DNA from: DATBFX01 sp036558305
Lineage (GTDB): Bacteria; Chloroflexota; Chloroflexia; Thermomicrobiales; UBA6265
Reading direction: 5' to 3'
DNA length: 30,400 nucleotides
NCBI GenBank assembly: GCA_036558305.1
Contig: DATBFX010000360.1
Span: forward strand, 1-30,400
Of the stretch, positions 16,040 to 24,000 are shown piece by piece (position 1 is the first letter of the stretch; each line of letters begins with the position of its first letter). The translations under genes were made by a program, and so were the position numbers. Below the pieces are notes generated by a model. It did not search any database, was not told the origin of the DNA, and saw nothing but the letters and a program-made list of their open reading frames with translations.

Positions 16040-16690
16040 TTAGACAACGCCTTTCCGCCGCGCGTACTGGCGGCGCATTTTGGCGCGGCTGCCGCAGTCG
16101 TCCATGCTGCACCAGCGACGGGTGGCGTTCTTGCTGACGTCGAGGAAGAGCCAGCCGCAGTCGTCGCAGCCGGGGCACTGCTTGACCCGATGCAGGCGGT
16201 CCGAGGTCAGCAATGCAACGGCCGACGTCGCGATCGGCCAGAGCATCCGGTCCAACGCCGGGGGTTCGTCCCAGACCCACTCGAAGGAGCCAGTACCACG
16301 GGCCAGGTGGGCGTGGCCCAGGGCCGTCAGGTGCGCTTGCTGGATCGTGGCGAGGTCGGCGCGTGCCGGGTTTGCTCCCGCGGCGATCGCGACGAAGACG
16401 CGGTAGACCGCCTCCCGCAAGGCGATGGCGCCGGCGAAGACGGACGAGGCCGCCGTCGGGCGCGCTTCGGCCGCGGCGAAGAGGTGGTCGCGCTCGGTGC
16501 CGGTCACGAGCGCTGCGTGCCAGGCCCACCGCGCGAGGTCGGCGTAACCCGCCAGCGTGTCGCGCGGGTTCTTGCCGGTCCGGTCGTTGACGGTGTTGGC
16601 AAAGTCGAGGCAAAGCCAATCACCGAGGAGGGCGGGGAGAGACGGGTCCCTGCCGCGCGAACGTGTCGGGTGGTCGCCGTGGCTGCTCAT
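16040..16690 (-). CDS. CGNR zinc-finger / ABATE-domain transcription regulator
   Basis: 216 residues from ATG 16690. The N-terminal ABATE-type domain opens with DWLCLDFANTVNDRTGKNPR, and the C-terminus is the CGNR finger, CPGCDDCGWLFLDVSKNATR and RRWCSMDDCGSRAKMRRQYA. The namesake CGNR reads CGSR here, with serine in place of asparagine, and one extra cysteine is present in the first pair. Proteins of this class are thought to bind DNA in stress responses. It is divergent from the DinB-like gene, and three CCACCG-type boxes lie in between. Confidence 0.88.
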   Translation of the reverse strand: MSSHGDHPTRSRGRDPSLPALLGDWLCLDFANTVNDRTGKNPRDTLAGYADLARWAWHAALVTGTERDHLFAAAEARPTAASSVFAGAIALREAVYRVFVAIAAGANPARADLATIQQAHLTALGHAHLARGTGSFEWVWDEPPALDRMLWPIATSAVALLTSDRLHRVKQCPGCDDCGWLFLDVSKNATRRWCSMDDCGSRAKMRRQYARRKGVV

Positions 16691-16822
16691 TTCTTACCAC
16701 CGAAGGGTACTTGACCGGTGGCACCGATCCTGCGATGATCTTACCACCGTCGACGGGTTGGCGGGTAAGAAGGACCGCGGAAGGAGCCGGACACGACGGT
16801 ATCGAGCGAAGGGAGAGTCACC
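16691..16822. promoter_or_regulatory. Divergent control region with promoter and repeated boxes
   Basis: On the plus strand TTGACC (16711-16716), a 17-base spacer and GATGAT (16734-16739) give a fair sigma-70 promoter for the gene at 16823. The 11-mer TCTTACCACCG occurs twice in direct orientation (16692-16702 and 16739-16749). The complementary CCGGTGG lies between them, inside the spacer. The boxes flank the promoter and are likely operator sites, perhaps for the CGNR protein itself. Confidence 0.5.
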
Positions 16823-17359
16823 GTGACCGTCTCGACGATCGGCAGAACCGATGTCCTCGCGGAGATCAACCGGCAACGCGCCTGGTGGGAGGGCCTGCTG
16901 GCGGAGGTCGGTGAGGAGCGGATGGAGCAACCGGGAGCGACGGACGATTGGACGTTCAAAGACGTCGTCGCCCACCTCAGCGGTTGGCAGCGACGCACCC
17001 TCGACCGCCTCGAAGCGGTCCGCCGCAACCAGCCGGTGGGGCCGCCGCCGTGGCCGGCCGAGTTCGATGCGATCGAGGACGAAGACGAACAGGTGCAGCA
17101 GATCAACGACTGGCTGTACGCGCAAAACCGCGACCGCTCGCTCGCCGACGTGCTCGCCGAATCGCGCGGCCAGTGGGACGAACTGCGCGAGGTCGTCGGC
17201 GCGCTCCCCGACGCGGTGTTGAACGACACGACGCGGTTTCCGGGGCTCGAAGGGGAATCGCTCGCCCAGTCGGTGGTCAGCGGTTCGCTGTTCAGCCACT
17301 TCCACGAGGAGCACGAACCGACGATTCGGGCGTGGTTGGACGCGGCGGGGTCGACCTGA
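16823..17359 (+). CDS. DinB-like / ClbS-DfsB family four-helix protein
   Basis: 178 residues from GTG 16823 with GGGAGAG at 16811-16817. The start RTDVLAEINRQRAWWEGLLA, then TDDWTFKDVVAHLSGWQRRT, and GSLFSHFHEEHEPTIRAWLD are the marks of the DinB/ClbS-DfsB (DUF1706-like) fold. Candidate metal or catalytic histidines are in AHLSGW and SHFHEEH. Members include colibactin cyclopropane hydrolase ClbS and thiol-transferase-like enzymes; which activity applies cannot be told. Its divergent partner is a CGNR regulator, a pairing that suggests a regulated detoxification role. Confidence 0.8.
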   Translation: MTVSTIGRTDVLAEINRQRAWWEGLLAEVGEERMEQPGATDDWTFKDVVAHLSGWQRRTLDRLEAVRRNQPVGPPPWPAEFDAIEDEDEQVQQINDWLYAQNRDRSLADVLAESRGQWDELREVVGALPDAVLNDTTRFPGLEGESLAQSVVSGSLFSHFHEEHEPTIRAWLDAAGST

Positions 17360-17440
17360 TTGCTGGTTTCTCTGCGCGCCAGAACTTACCCGCCGCGCGC
17401 GGACTCAGCGGACTCATGGGTCGTAGCAGGGCGGGTCGGC

Positions 17441-17704
17441 CTAGAGGTCTCGGTAGATCTCTTTCCGGTGGCCGACGGCGACGACGAGGACGAGCAGGAC
17501 GTCGTCCTCGATCGCGTAGATGACGCGATAGTCGCCGACGCGGATGCGAAAGAGGCCTTCCTCGCCGGCCAACCGAATGGCGCCAGGCGGGCGGGGATCG
17601 TCGGCGAGGGCTCTGATCCGGGGTAGCACGCGCTTCTGAACGTCGGGCGAGAGATTGCGAAACTGCCGTTGGGCGCGCTTGGCGAGGTCGACCCGGTATC
17701 GCAT
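17441..17704 (-). CDS. relE: RelE/ParE-type toxin
   Basis: 87 residues; the start is ATG 17704, seven bases after the antitoxin stop. MRYRVDLAKRAQRQFRNLSP, RIRALADDPRPPGAIRLAGE and LFRIRVGDYRVIYAIEDDVL, then VVAVGHRKEIY are typical of RelE mRNA interferases that cut mRNA in the ribosome. The basic residues K/R in the first helix and the R-V-G-D-Y-R-V strand are conserved, and the terminal histidine-arginine-Y cluster is intact. Expression is from the operon that starts at 18190. Confidence 0.88.
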   Translation of the reverse strand: MRYRVDLAKRAQRQFRNLSPDVQKRVLPRIRALADDPRPPGAIRLAGEEGLFRIRVGDYRVIYAIEDDVLLVLVVAVGHRKEIYRDL

Positions 17705-17711
17705 GCGCGGT

Positions 17712-17969
17712 CTACAGACCGAGTTCTGCGGCCAATTGTTCGAGTGAGACTCTGCCGCCTTGCTCTCTGTCTTCCTTAAGGGCGGCTCGGGCCTCCTCGA
17801 TGTCGAGCCGATCCTCGAGTTCTTCCATCCACTTCAGATCTTCGATCGGTACGACCGCCGCCAACGCCTTGCCGCGCCGGGTCAAGACGATTCGCTCTTG
17901 ACCGAATGCGGCCCGATTGACGACTTCGGAGAACTTTTCTCGTGCCTCGACGGTCGAGATGCAGGTCAT
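17712..17969 (-). CDS. Phd/YefM-type antitoxin
   Basis: 85 residues from ATG 17969 with GAGAGGAG upstream. STVEAREKFSEVVNRAAFGQ and RIVLTRRGKALAAVVPIEDL are the Phd/YefM DNA-binding fold. The C-terminal EELEDRLDIEEARAALKEDR is the disordered arm that would wrap RelE. It would repress its own operon through the N-terminal domain. The start codon overlaps the stop of the small ORF upstream (ATGA), so the three genes form one unit. Confidence 0.88.
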   Translation of the reverse strand: MTCISTVEAREKFSEVVNRAAFGQERIVLTRRGKALAAVVPIEDLKWMEELEDRLDIEEARAALKEDREQGGRVSLEQLAAELGL

Positions 17970-18190
17970 GAGGTTTGCTCCTCTCCTCGGACGATCGAAC
18001 CCTCCTGAAATGTACATTTCGGCGGTTTCGGCGTCAACGCGAAGTCCCGACGTGTCAGTGCCGCGCCGATGATCGGGAGACCGATTCCGAAGGTTGCGGC
18101 CTTTGACGTGACGTCGTCTCGGGAGACGCGACCCGTCAGATGGTCGAGGGCCAGGGCTTGCGCACGTCGGATTTCGGCCGGTTGTGCCAT
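17966..18190 (-). CDS. Small signal-like protein coupled to the YefM/RelE operon
   Basis: 74 residues from ATG 18190, with a strong AAGGAGAGG ribosome site directly upstream, so it is very probably translated. Its stop overlaps the antitoxin start by four bases. The sequence has LDHLTGRVSRDDVTSKAATF then GIGLPIIGAALTRRDFALTP. This resembles the N-terminal export signal of solute-binding proteins in Chloroflexota (a TGR.SRR.F..AAALG-type start), but nothing follows the signal. It may be a remnant of a secreted protein gene captured as a leader, or a small membrane-associated peptide in its own right. I do not recognise a function. Confidence 0.6.
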   Translation of the reverse strand: MAQPAEIRRAQALALDHLTGRVSRDDVTSKAATFGIGLPIIGAALTRRDFALTPKPPKCTFQEGSIVRGEEQTS

Positions 18191-18222
18191 ATCCTCTCCT
18201 TGCCGATGACCAGCGAGGTTGC

Positions 18223-18251
18223 CGAGTATCGAGCGCCGCGCCAATTGTCAA
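18223..18251 (-). promoter_or_regulatory. Promoter of the small ORF/YefM/RelE operon
   Basis: On the minus strand a perfect -35 TTGACA (18251-18246) is separated by 17 bases from TACTCG (18228-18223), a weak -10. A start about 26 bases upstream of ATG 18190 is predicted. Confidence 0.45.
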
Positions 18252-18317
18252 CCAACTCGCGCAGCCGTCGCATTCCTCCGTGTCGTCATTGATCCTGGAT
18301 TAAGCACGCGCGGCCGG

Positions 18318-18369
18318 CCACCCCCGATCGTCATTCCGAGCGGAGTCGAGGAATGACGATCGGGGGTGG
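18318..18369. repeat. Perfect 20-bp inverted repeat with 12-base loop
   Basis: The arms CCACCCCCGATCGTCATTCC (18318-18337) and its exact complement (18350-18369) flank GAGCGGAGTCGA. The TCATTCCGAGCGGAGTCGAG centre resembles short dispersed repeats seen in many Chloroflexota and other genomes. It lies between the divergent TA operon and the peptidoglycan hydrolase gene and could also act as an RNA hairpin. Confidence 0.7.
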
Positions 18370-18527
18370 GTGGTGAAGGCGACCGCTTCGCTCATGGCGG
18401 CGGAAGCGCACGGGGCGCTCCCCGACACCGTTCGGGGTGGCGACTGGTGGCGGCGGTGTATGATCTGCCGAGATAGTCTGTTTACGCGCTCTTGCGTTGG
18501 CGTGCGGTTCTTCGTCCGGTTTTGGCG

Positions 18528-20876
18528 ATGACGTCGGGTGGGATGCGGCACCGGCCGCGGCTGAGACGATCCTGGACACTGCGGCGTGTGGCCGTTCCCG
18601 CGTCGTTCGGCATGCTCGCGTTCTGGATGGCGGTGGTGGCGTTGGCCGCGCCGCACGGCGGTCCCGGCCGGGCCGCTTTCCGCTTCGCATCGTTCCAGGA
18701 TACCTGCCAGACGGCGAGCCAGGGGAGCGGTGGCAGCCTGAACTGGGGGGCGGTGGCCTCGCCCGAGGCGAACGCGGTTTGCCAACCGGACGTCTACGAC
18801 GAGACGCAGCAGTCGACGAACTGGGGTGCCGTGCCGCCGTCGGCGGTCGTCGTGCAGATCGATCTGAACGGGCAGAAGGTCGTCCAGTTGCCCGAGGCGA
18901 TCGGGCAGGGAGCGGGCGAGGTCGGCGGCGGGGCGGGTCAGGCGTGCCTTCCGTCGTCGACCGGTCTCGATGCCAAGTGGACCGGCGTCAATCGGTGGGA
19001 TCCCAACGTGTTGGGGGCGGTGCAGCAGGTCTATCAGGAGACCGGCGTCCTCGTCCCCGCCAACGTCGTCAAAGCCGAGATGATGATCGAATCCGGCGGC
19101 GACCCCAATGCGGGGCCGGCGTACGGGTTGCTCCAGATCACCGCCAGCACCATCGGGTCCTACGACGTGGCGCGCGCCCGCTCCGATCCGGGGTACGGGA
19201 TCTACGCGGGGACCAAGGAATTGGCGCTGCGCTACCTCGACTCCGGCAAATTGCCCTGGGAAAACGTCGTCGTCGGCTACTTCTCGGGGCATTACGTGCC
19301 CAACGGCGCCAAGGACCAGTTCAGCAGCGACTTCGAGTACCAGCAGAAATTCAAGGACCTCTACGCGGAGCTGGAGGCCGTGGCGCCGGGCGACCGGCCG
19401 TGCGCCGGCACCTCGGCCGTCGGTCTGGCCTCGGTCTGGGGCAACCTGCTGTTCGACGGGGCGCCGCCGCCGATCTCGCAGGGGTTCGGACCGACCGACT
19501 TCAGCGTGAACGTCCACCCGGAGTGGTACACCTACTCCCTCGACTACGGTTTCACGCAACCGGGACACACCGGGCTCGACGTCGCCATCCCCGCCGGGAC
19601 GCCCCTCTACGCGCCGGAGGACAGCACCGTCGTCTGCGCCGGCACCGGCAACGGCGACGGCGAAGACAGTTGCGCGGCGTTCCTCTCCGCCTACGGCGGT
19701 CCGACCTCGGGGCGCTTCCAGCTCAAACTCCCGAACGGGGACATGCTGATCTACGGTCACGTCAACGCCTCGTTGGTCGCGCCGGGTCAGCAGGTCAAGG
19801 CGGGGCAGGAGGTGGCGATCTCCGGCGGGTTCAACGGCGACCACGTCCACGTCGAGTACCGGATCCGGGATTCGACCACGCCCTCGGGGTGGCGGCTCGT
19901 CGATCCGCGGGGGCCGATGGACGGCATCCAGATCACGGTCACGCCGGGCGCCGGGATGCCACCGAACACGCAACAGCCCACGCCGGAGCCGACGCCGACG
20001 TCGTCGCCGACGGCCACGGAGGAGGCATCGCCGAAGGCGGGAACACCGGCTGCCAGCCCGGTCGCCAGCCCGGTCGCCAGTCCGGAGGCGAGTCCGGTCG
20101 CCGAGGTCGACAAAGACGGCGACGGGCTGACCGACGATCAGGAAACCGAATTGGGGACGGACCCCAACAACCCCGACACCGACGGCGACGGGTTGCCCGA
20201 CTACAACGAGGTGATGCAGCACCAGACCGACCCGAAAAACCCGGACACCGACGGCGACGGCTACAACGACCACGACGAAGTGAGCGCCGGCTCCAACCCG
20301 AACGACCCGTCGAGCACCCCTGCCAACTTGGGCACGGCGGACAGCGACGGCGACGGTTTGAGCAACGACGACGAGGCCAGCCACGGCACCGATCCGAACA
20401 ATCCAGACAGCGACGGCGACGGCTACCAGGACGGTGAGGAGGTCAACGCCGGCTCCAACCCGACCGACCCGGCGAGTTTCCCCGGCAACGCCGCGACGGT
20501 CGACAGCGACGGCGATGGGGTGAACGACGACCAGGAAGCGAGTCTCGGCACCGATCCCACCAACCCCGACAGCGACGGCGATGGCTATCCCGACGGGGCC
20601 GAGGTGAGTGCCGGCTCCAACCCGACCGACCCGGCGAGTTTCCCCGGCAACACCGGTGTCGACGGCGACGGCGACGGCTTGCCCGACTCCGACGAGACCA
20701 ACCGCGGGACCGACCCGAACAACCCGGACAGCGACGGCGACGGATTGAACGACGGGCAGGAAGTGCAGTCAACCTTCACCAATCCGCTCGACGGCGACAC
20801 CGACCACGACGGCATCGGCGACGCCGATGAGGTCAACGCCGGCACCGATCCGAACGATCCGAACAGCCACCCATAG
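18528..20876 (+). CDS. Exported lytic transglycosylase / M23 peptidase with thrombospondin-3 repeats
   Basis: 782 residues from ATG 18528; ATG 18543 and TTG 18492 are alternatives. A signal anchor (LRRVAVPASFGMLAFWMAVVALAA) is followed by a lytic transglycosylase domain with the catalytic glutamate in KAEMMIESGGDPNAGPAYG (about residue 187). Next is an M23 (LytM) domain: GHTGLDVAIPAGTPLYAPED with the HxGxD zinc ligands (about 347) and NGDHVHVEYRI with HxH (about 438). A Pro/Thr/Ala linker (about 483-527) leads to calcium-binding thrombospondin-3 repeats of the type DSDGDGLNDxxExxxGTDP, six or more, to the end. It should cleave both glycan and peptide bonds of peptidoglycan outside the membrane. 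No C-terminal anchor is seen. Confidence 0.9.
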   Translation: MTSGGMRHRPRLRRSWTLRRVAVPASFGMLAFWMAVVALAAPHGGPGRAAFRFASFQDTCQTASQGSGGSLNWGAVASPEANAVCQPDVYDETQQSTNWGAVPPSAVVVQIDLNGQKVVQLPEAIGQGAGEVGGGAGQACLPSSTGLDAKWTGVNRWDPNVLGAVQQVYQETGVLVPANVVKAEMMIESGGDPNAGPAYGLLQITASTIGSYDVARARSDPGYGIYAGTKELALRYLDSGKLPWENVVVGYFSGHYVPNGAKDQFSSDFEYQQKFKDLYAELEAVAPGDRPCAGTSAVGLASVWGNLLFDGAPPPISQGFGPTDFSVNVHPEWYTYSLDYGFTQPGHTGLDVAIPAGTPLYAPEDSTVVCAGTGNGDGEDSCAAFLSAYGGPTSGRFQLKLPNGDMLIYGHVNASLVAPGQQVKAGQEVAISGGFNGDHVHVEYRIRDSTTPSGWRLVDPRGPMDGIQITVTPGAGMPPNTQQPTPEPTPTSSPTATEEASPKAGTPAASPVASPVASPEASPVAEVDKDGDGLTDDQETELGTDPNNPDTDGDGLPDYNEVMQHQTDPKNPDTDGDGYNDHDEVSAGSNPNDPSSTPANLGTADSDGDGLSNDDEASHGTDPNNPDSDGDGYQDGEEVNAGSNPTDPASFPGNAATVDSDGDGVNDDQEASLGTDPTNPDSDGDGYPDGAEVSAGSNPTDPASFPGNTGVDGDGDGLPDSDETNRGTDPNNPDSDGDGLNDGQEVQSTFTNPLDGDTDHDGIGDADEVNAGTDPNDPNSHP

Positions 20877-21070
20877 GATCGAGGTGACGGTGCTGGGGTC
20901 ATCGTCTTCGACGTTGGAAATTGGCGGATGAGGAGTGGATCAACGGCTTCTCCACGAGGCCACTTGTTCAACCGGATAATCGGATGTAGCTTTGCGGCAC
21001 TCGATCCGCGCGGAGCGGCGCTGAAGCGGGTGTTAATCGATACCCGGTGTGTTGACCTGGGAGCCGATAG

Positions 21071-24000
21071 ATGGTGGGATCCGAAGGCGAACAGGTCGGG
21101 CAGTCGGGGGCGGGGAGTGTGCGTCGCGCCGCCTGGCGGCGGTTGCTGCCATTCCTCGTCGTCGGTTGTGCCGTCGTCTTGCTGGCCGGTTGTTACCAGG
21201 ACACGCCCGGTTTCGACGCGACGCAGACGGCCGTTTCGACCCTCACGGCGCCGACGACTCAGCCAACCACGGCGGCCACCCAGGCCCCGCCATCCGGTCA
21301 GACCCCGGCCGGCCAGCCGACCCCGGCCGGTCCCGAAGGACCGCAGGGTAGTCCGGCCGCAACCGCGCAACTGCCCGCACCGCTCGCGACCTCGATCGTC
21401 CCCACGGCGACGGCGACGAAGGCCGCCTCGCCGGTGACCTCGACCCCGACGGCGAAGGCGCCGGCGACGGCAACCAAGCCGGGCGGCGTGACGCGCCTGC
21501 CGACCGTCGCCCGCGGCGTCACGGTCCCGGCGAATGCCACCAAACCGCCCCCGACCAAGGCCGCCGTCGTCTCGCCGACGAAAGCGGCGGTCGCGACGCT
21601 CGCGCCGACGAGGACGGCCACGAAGGCGCCCGTTCGCGCCACACCGACGATGACCCGGACGGCGACCAAGACCGTTCCGGTCACCGCGACCGCGACCCGG
21701 ACCAGGACCGCCACCGCCACCGCCACGCGGACCGCGACCGCGAAGTCGACGGTCGCGCCGACTAGAACGCGCACCGCGACCGCATCGCCGACGCGGACGC
21801 CGGCGCCGACCCTTCAACCCACACGCACGCCGACAGCGACCAGGACGCCGACGTCGAGGCCGACCCGAACCGCAACCGCGACGGCGACCCGCAAGGCAAC
21901 GGTCGCGGCGCAAAACGTGGTGACCGCCACGTCGACGCCGACCGCCACCGCGACTCCGTCGGCAACCCCGACCGCGACCAGACAACCCTCGGCAACGCCG
22001 ACGGTCACCGTCACCCGCACCCCGACCCGGACGGCGACTCCTTCCCGCACCCCAACCGCCACCAGAACCCCGACGATCACGACGACACCGACCGGGACCG
22101 CGACACCGACCGCCACCCGGACTCCGACTCCGCGGCCGACTCGCACGCCGACGATCACCGCCACGGCGACCCGGACGGCGACGGCAACGGCGACGAGCAC
22201 GGGAACGGCGACGAAGACCGCGACCGCCACCGCGTCCCCCTCGCCGACCCCGACGAGGACCGGTACGCCGACGCCGACCCGCACCCCGACCGCTACCGCG
22301 ACCGAAGCGCCGACGCGAACGCCAACCAAGCAGCCCACTCAGACGCCGACGGCGACGGCGACGGCGACGACTACCGGTACCGCGACGAGGACGGCTACCG
22401 CGACCGCCTCCCCGACCGGGACCGCGACCACGACCCGAACGGCAACCGTCACCCCGACGGTGACCCGAACAACTGCGCCGACCGCGACATCGACCGCGAC
22501 GGCAACCGCCACGCTGCGGCCGACCCGCACGCCCACCGTTACGCCGACGCCGACGGTCACCGCGACGGCCACCGAGAAGCCGACCACCACGCCGACGGCC
22601 AGCCCCACCAGGACGGCGACGGCGTCGCCCACCGCGACCGGCACCCCGACCCGAACCCCGACGGCAACGGCCACATCGACGCCGACCCGCACGGCGACGG
22701 CGACGCAGACGGCGACGCAGACGGCGACGGCGAAACCGACGAACACGCCCACCGCGACCGTCACGCCGACCCCGCGCCCGACGCAGACGCCGACCAGGAC
22801 CGCGACGGCGACCGCGACCGCAACCCGAACGGCGACGGCGTCACCGACGCCGTCGCGTACGCCGACGGTCACCGCGACGGCCACCGAGAAGCCGACGGCC
22901 AGTCCCACCAGGACGGCAACGGTGACTCCTACCGCGACCGGCACGCCGACCCGAACCCCGACGGTGACCCCGACGGTGACCCCGACGGCCACCAGGACCG
23001 CGACGGTCACCGCGACGACCGCACCGACCGCGACGGCGACGGCGACGGCCACGGCGACGATCACGCCGACACCACAGGGCAAGGGATTCGTGGTCGTGCA
23101 GTCGGTGGAGGAGAATGGCACCACGCCGGTCGGCGGGGTCTGCGTGACCCTGACCGGACCGGCGTCGTACTCCGTCTGCGACGATCAGACGGGGGACGCC
23201 GATCCCTCGCCCGGCAACATCGAGATCGACGGTGTCGTCGCGGGCAACTACACGTTCACCTTGAAACGGCCGCCGGCATTCCAGCCGGTCGGGGACGTGC
23301 CGCAAACCGTGTCGGTCACGGCCGGCCAGTTCACCACGCTGGCGCTGACCTTCCGCGCGATCCCGCCGGACGTGTTGACGGCGGTCGCCTCTCCGGCCAC
23401 GCAGGCGACCGGGGTCGTCGTCTTCGGCATCGCGGTGGCAGACGGATCGCCCCCGCCGAGCGGTGTCTGCGTCCAGTTGACGGGGTCGGCCGACTACCAG
23501 GCGTGCGACGACCAGGACGGCGACGCCGACCTGACGCCGGGTTCGATCGAGATCGACGGGGTCGCGCTGGGCACCTACACGCTGACGGTCACCGCGCCCG
23601 CCGGGTACGAAGCGGTCGCCCCGCCCCCGACCGTCGAGGTGCCATCGACCGATCTGGTCTCGGTGCCACTCACCCTCCGCGTGGCCGGATCGCCGGTACC
23701 ATCGCCCGAGGCGACCCCGGCGGAGGCCGCGGGCGGCTTCGTCATCATCCTGGGGTACGAGGACGACGGCACCACGCCGCGCGGCGGTTTCTGCGTCGCG
23801 CTCAGCGGACCGGCGACCTACACGGTCTGCGACGACCAGGCGGGCGACGCCGATCTCACCACCGGCAGTATCGAACTCGACAACGTGCCCGCCGGCAAGT
23901 ACGCGCTGACGGTGACGCCGCCCGATGGCTACGAAACCGTCGAATCGCCGGCGTCGGTCGAAGCGAAATCGGGCGACCTGACCCAGATCGCGGTGCGGAT

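Noticed and set aside
18300..20384. A minus-strand open frame of about 690 codons opposite the peptidoglycan hydrolase
   Set aside because: It is Arg/Val/Gly/Asp-rich without any domain, while the plus strand has intact SLT, M23 and thrombospondin-3 motifs.
21200..23075. The periodic stalk DNA as a possible CRISPR array or tandem minisatellite
   Set aside because: There is no conserved repeat with unique spacers; the periodicity follows from Thr/Pro codons.
21298..23124. Long open frames on the minus strand encoding Val/Ala/Gly-rich proteins
   Set aside because: They are the complement of the Thr/Pro stalk repeats; composition, lack of ribosome sites and the clear lipoprotein on the plus strand explain them.
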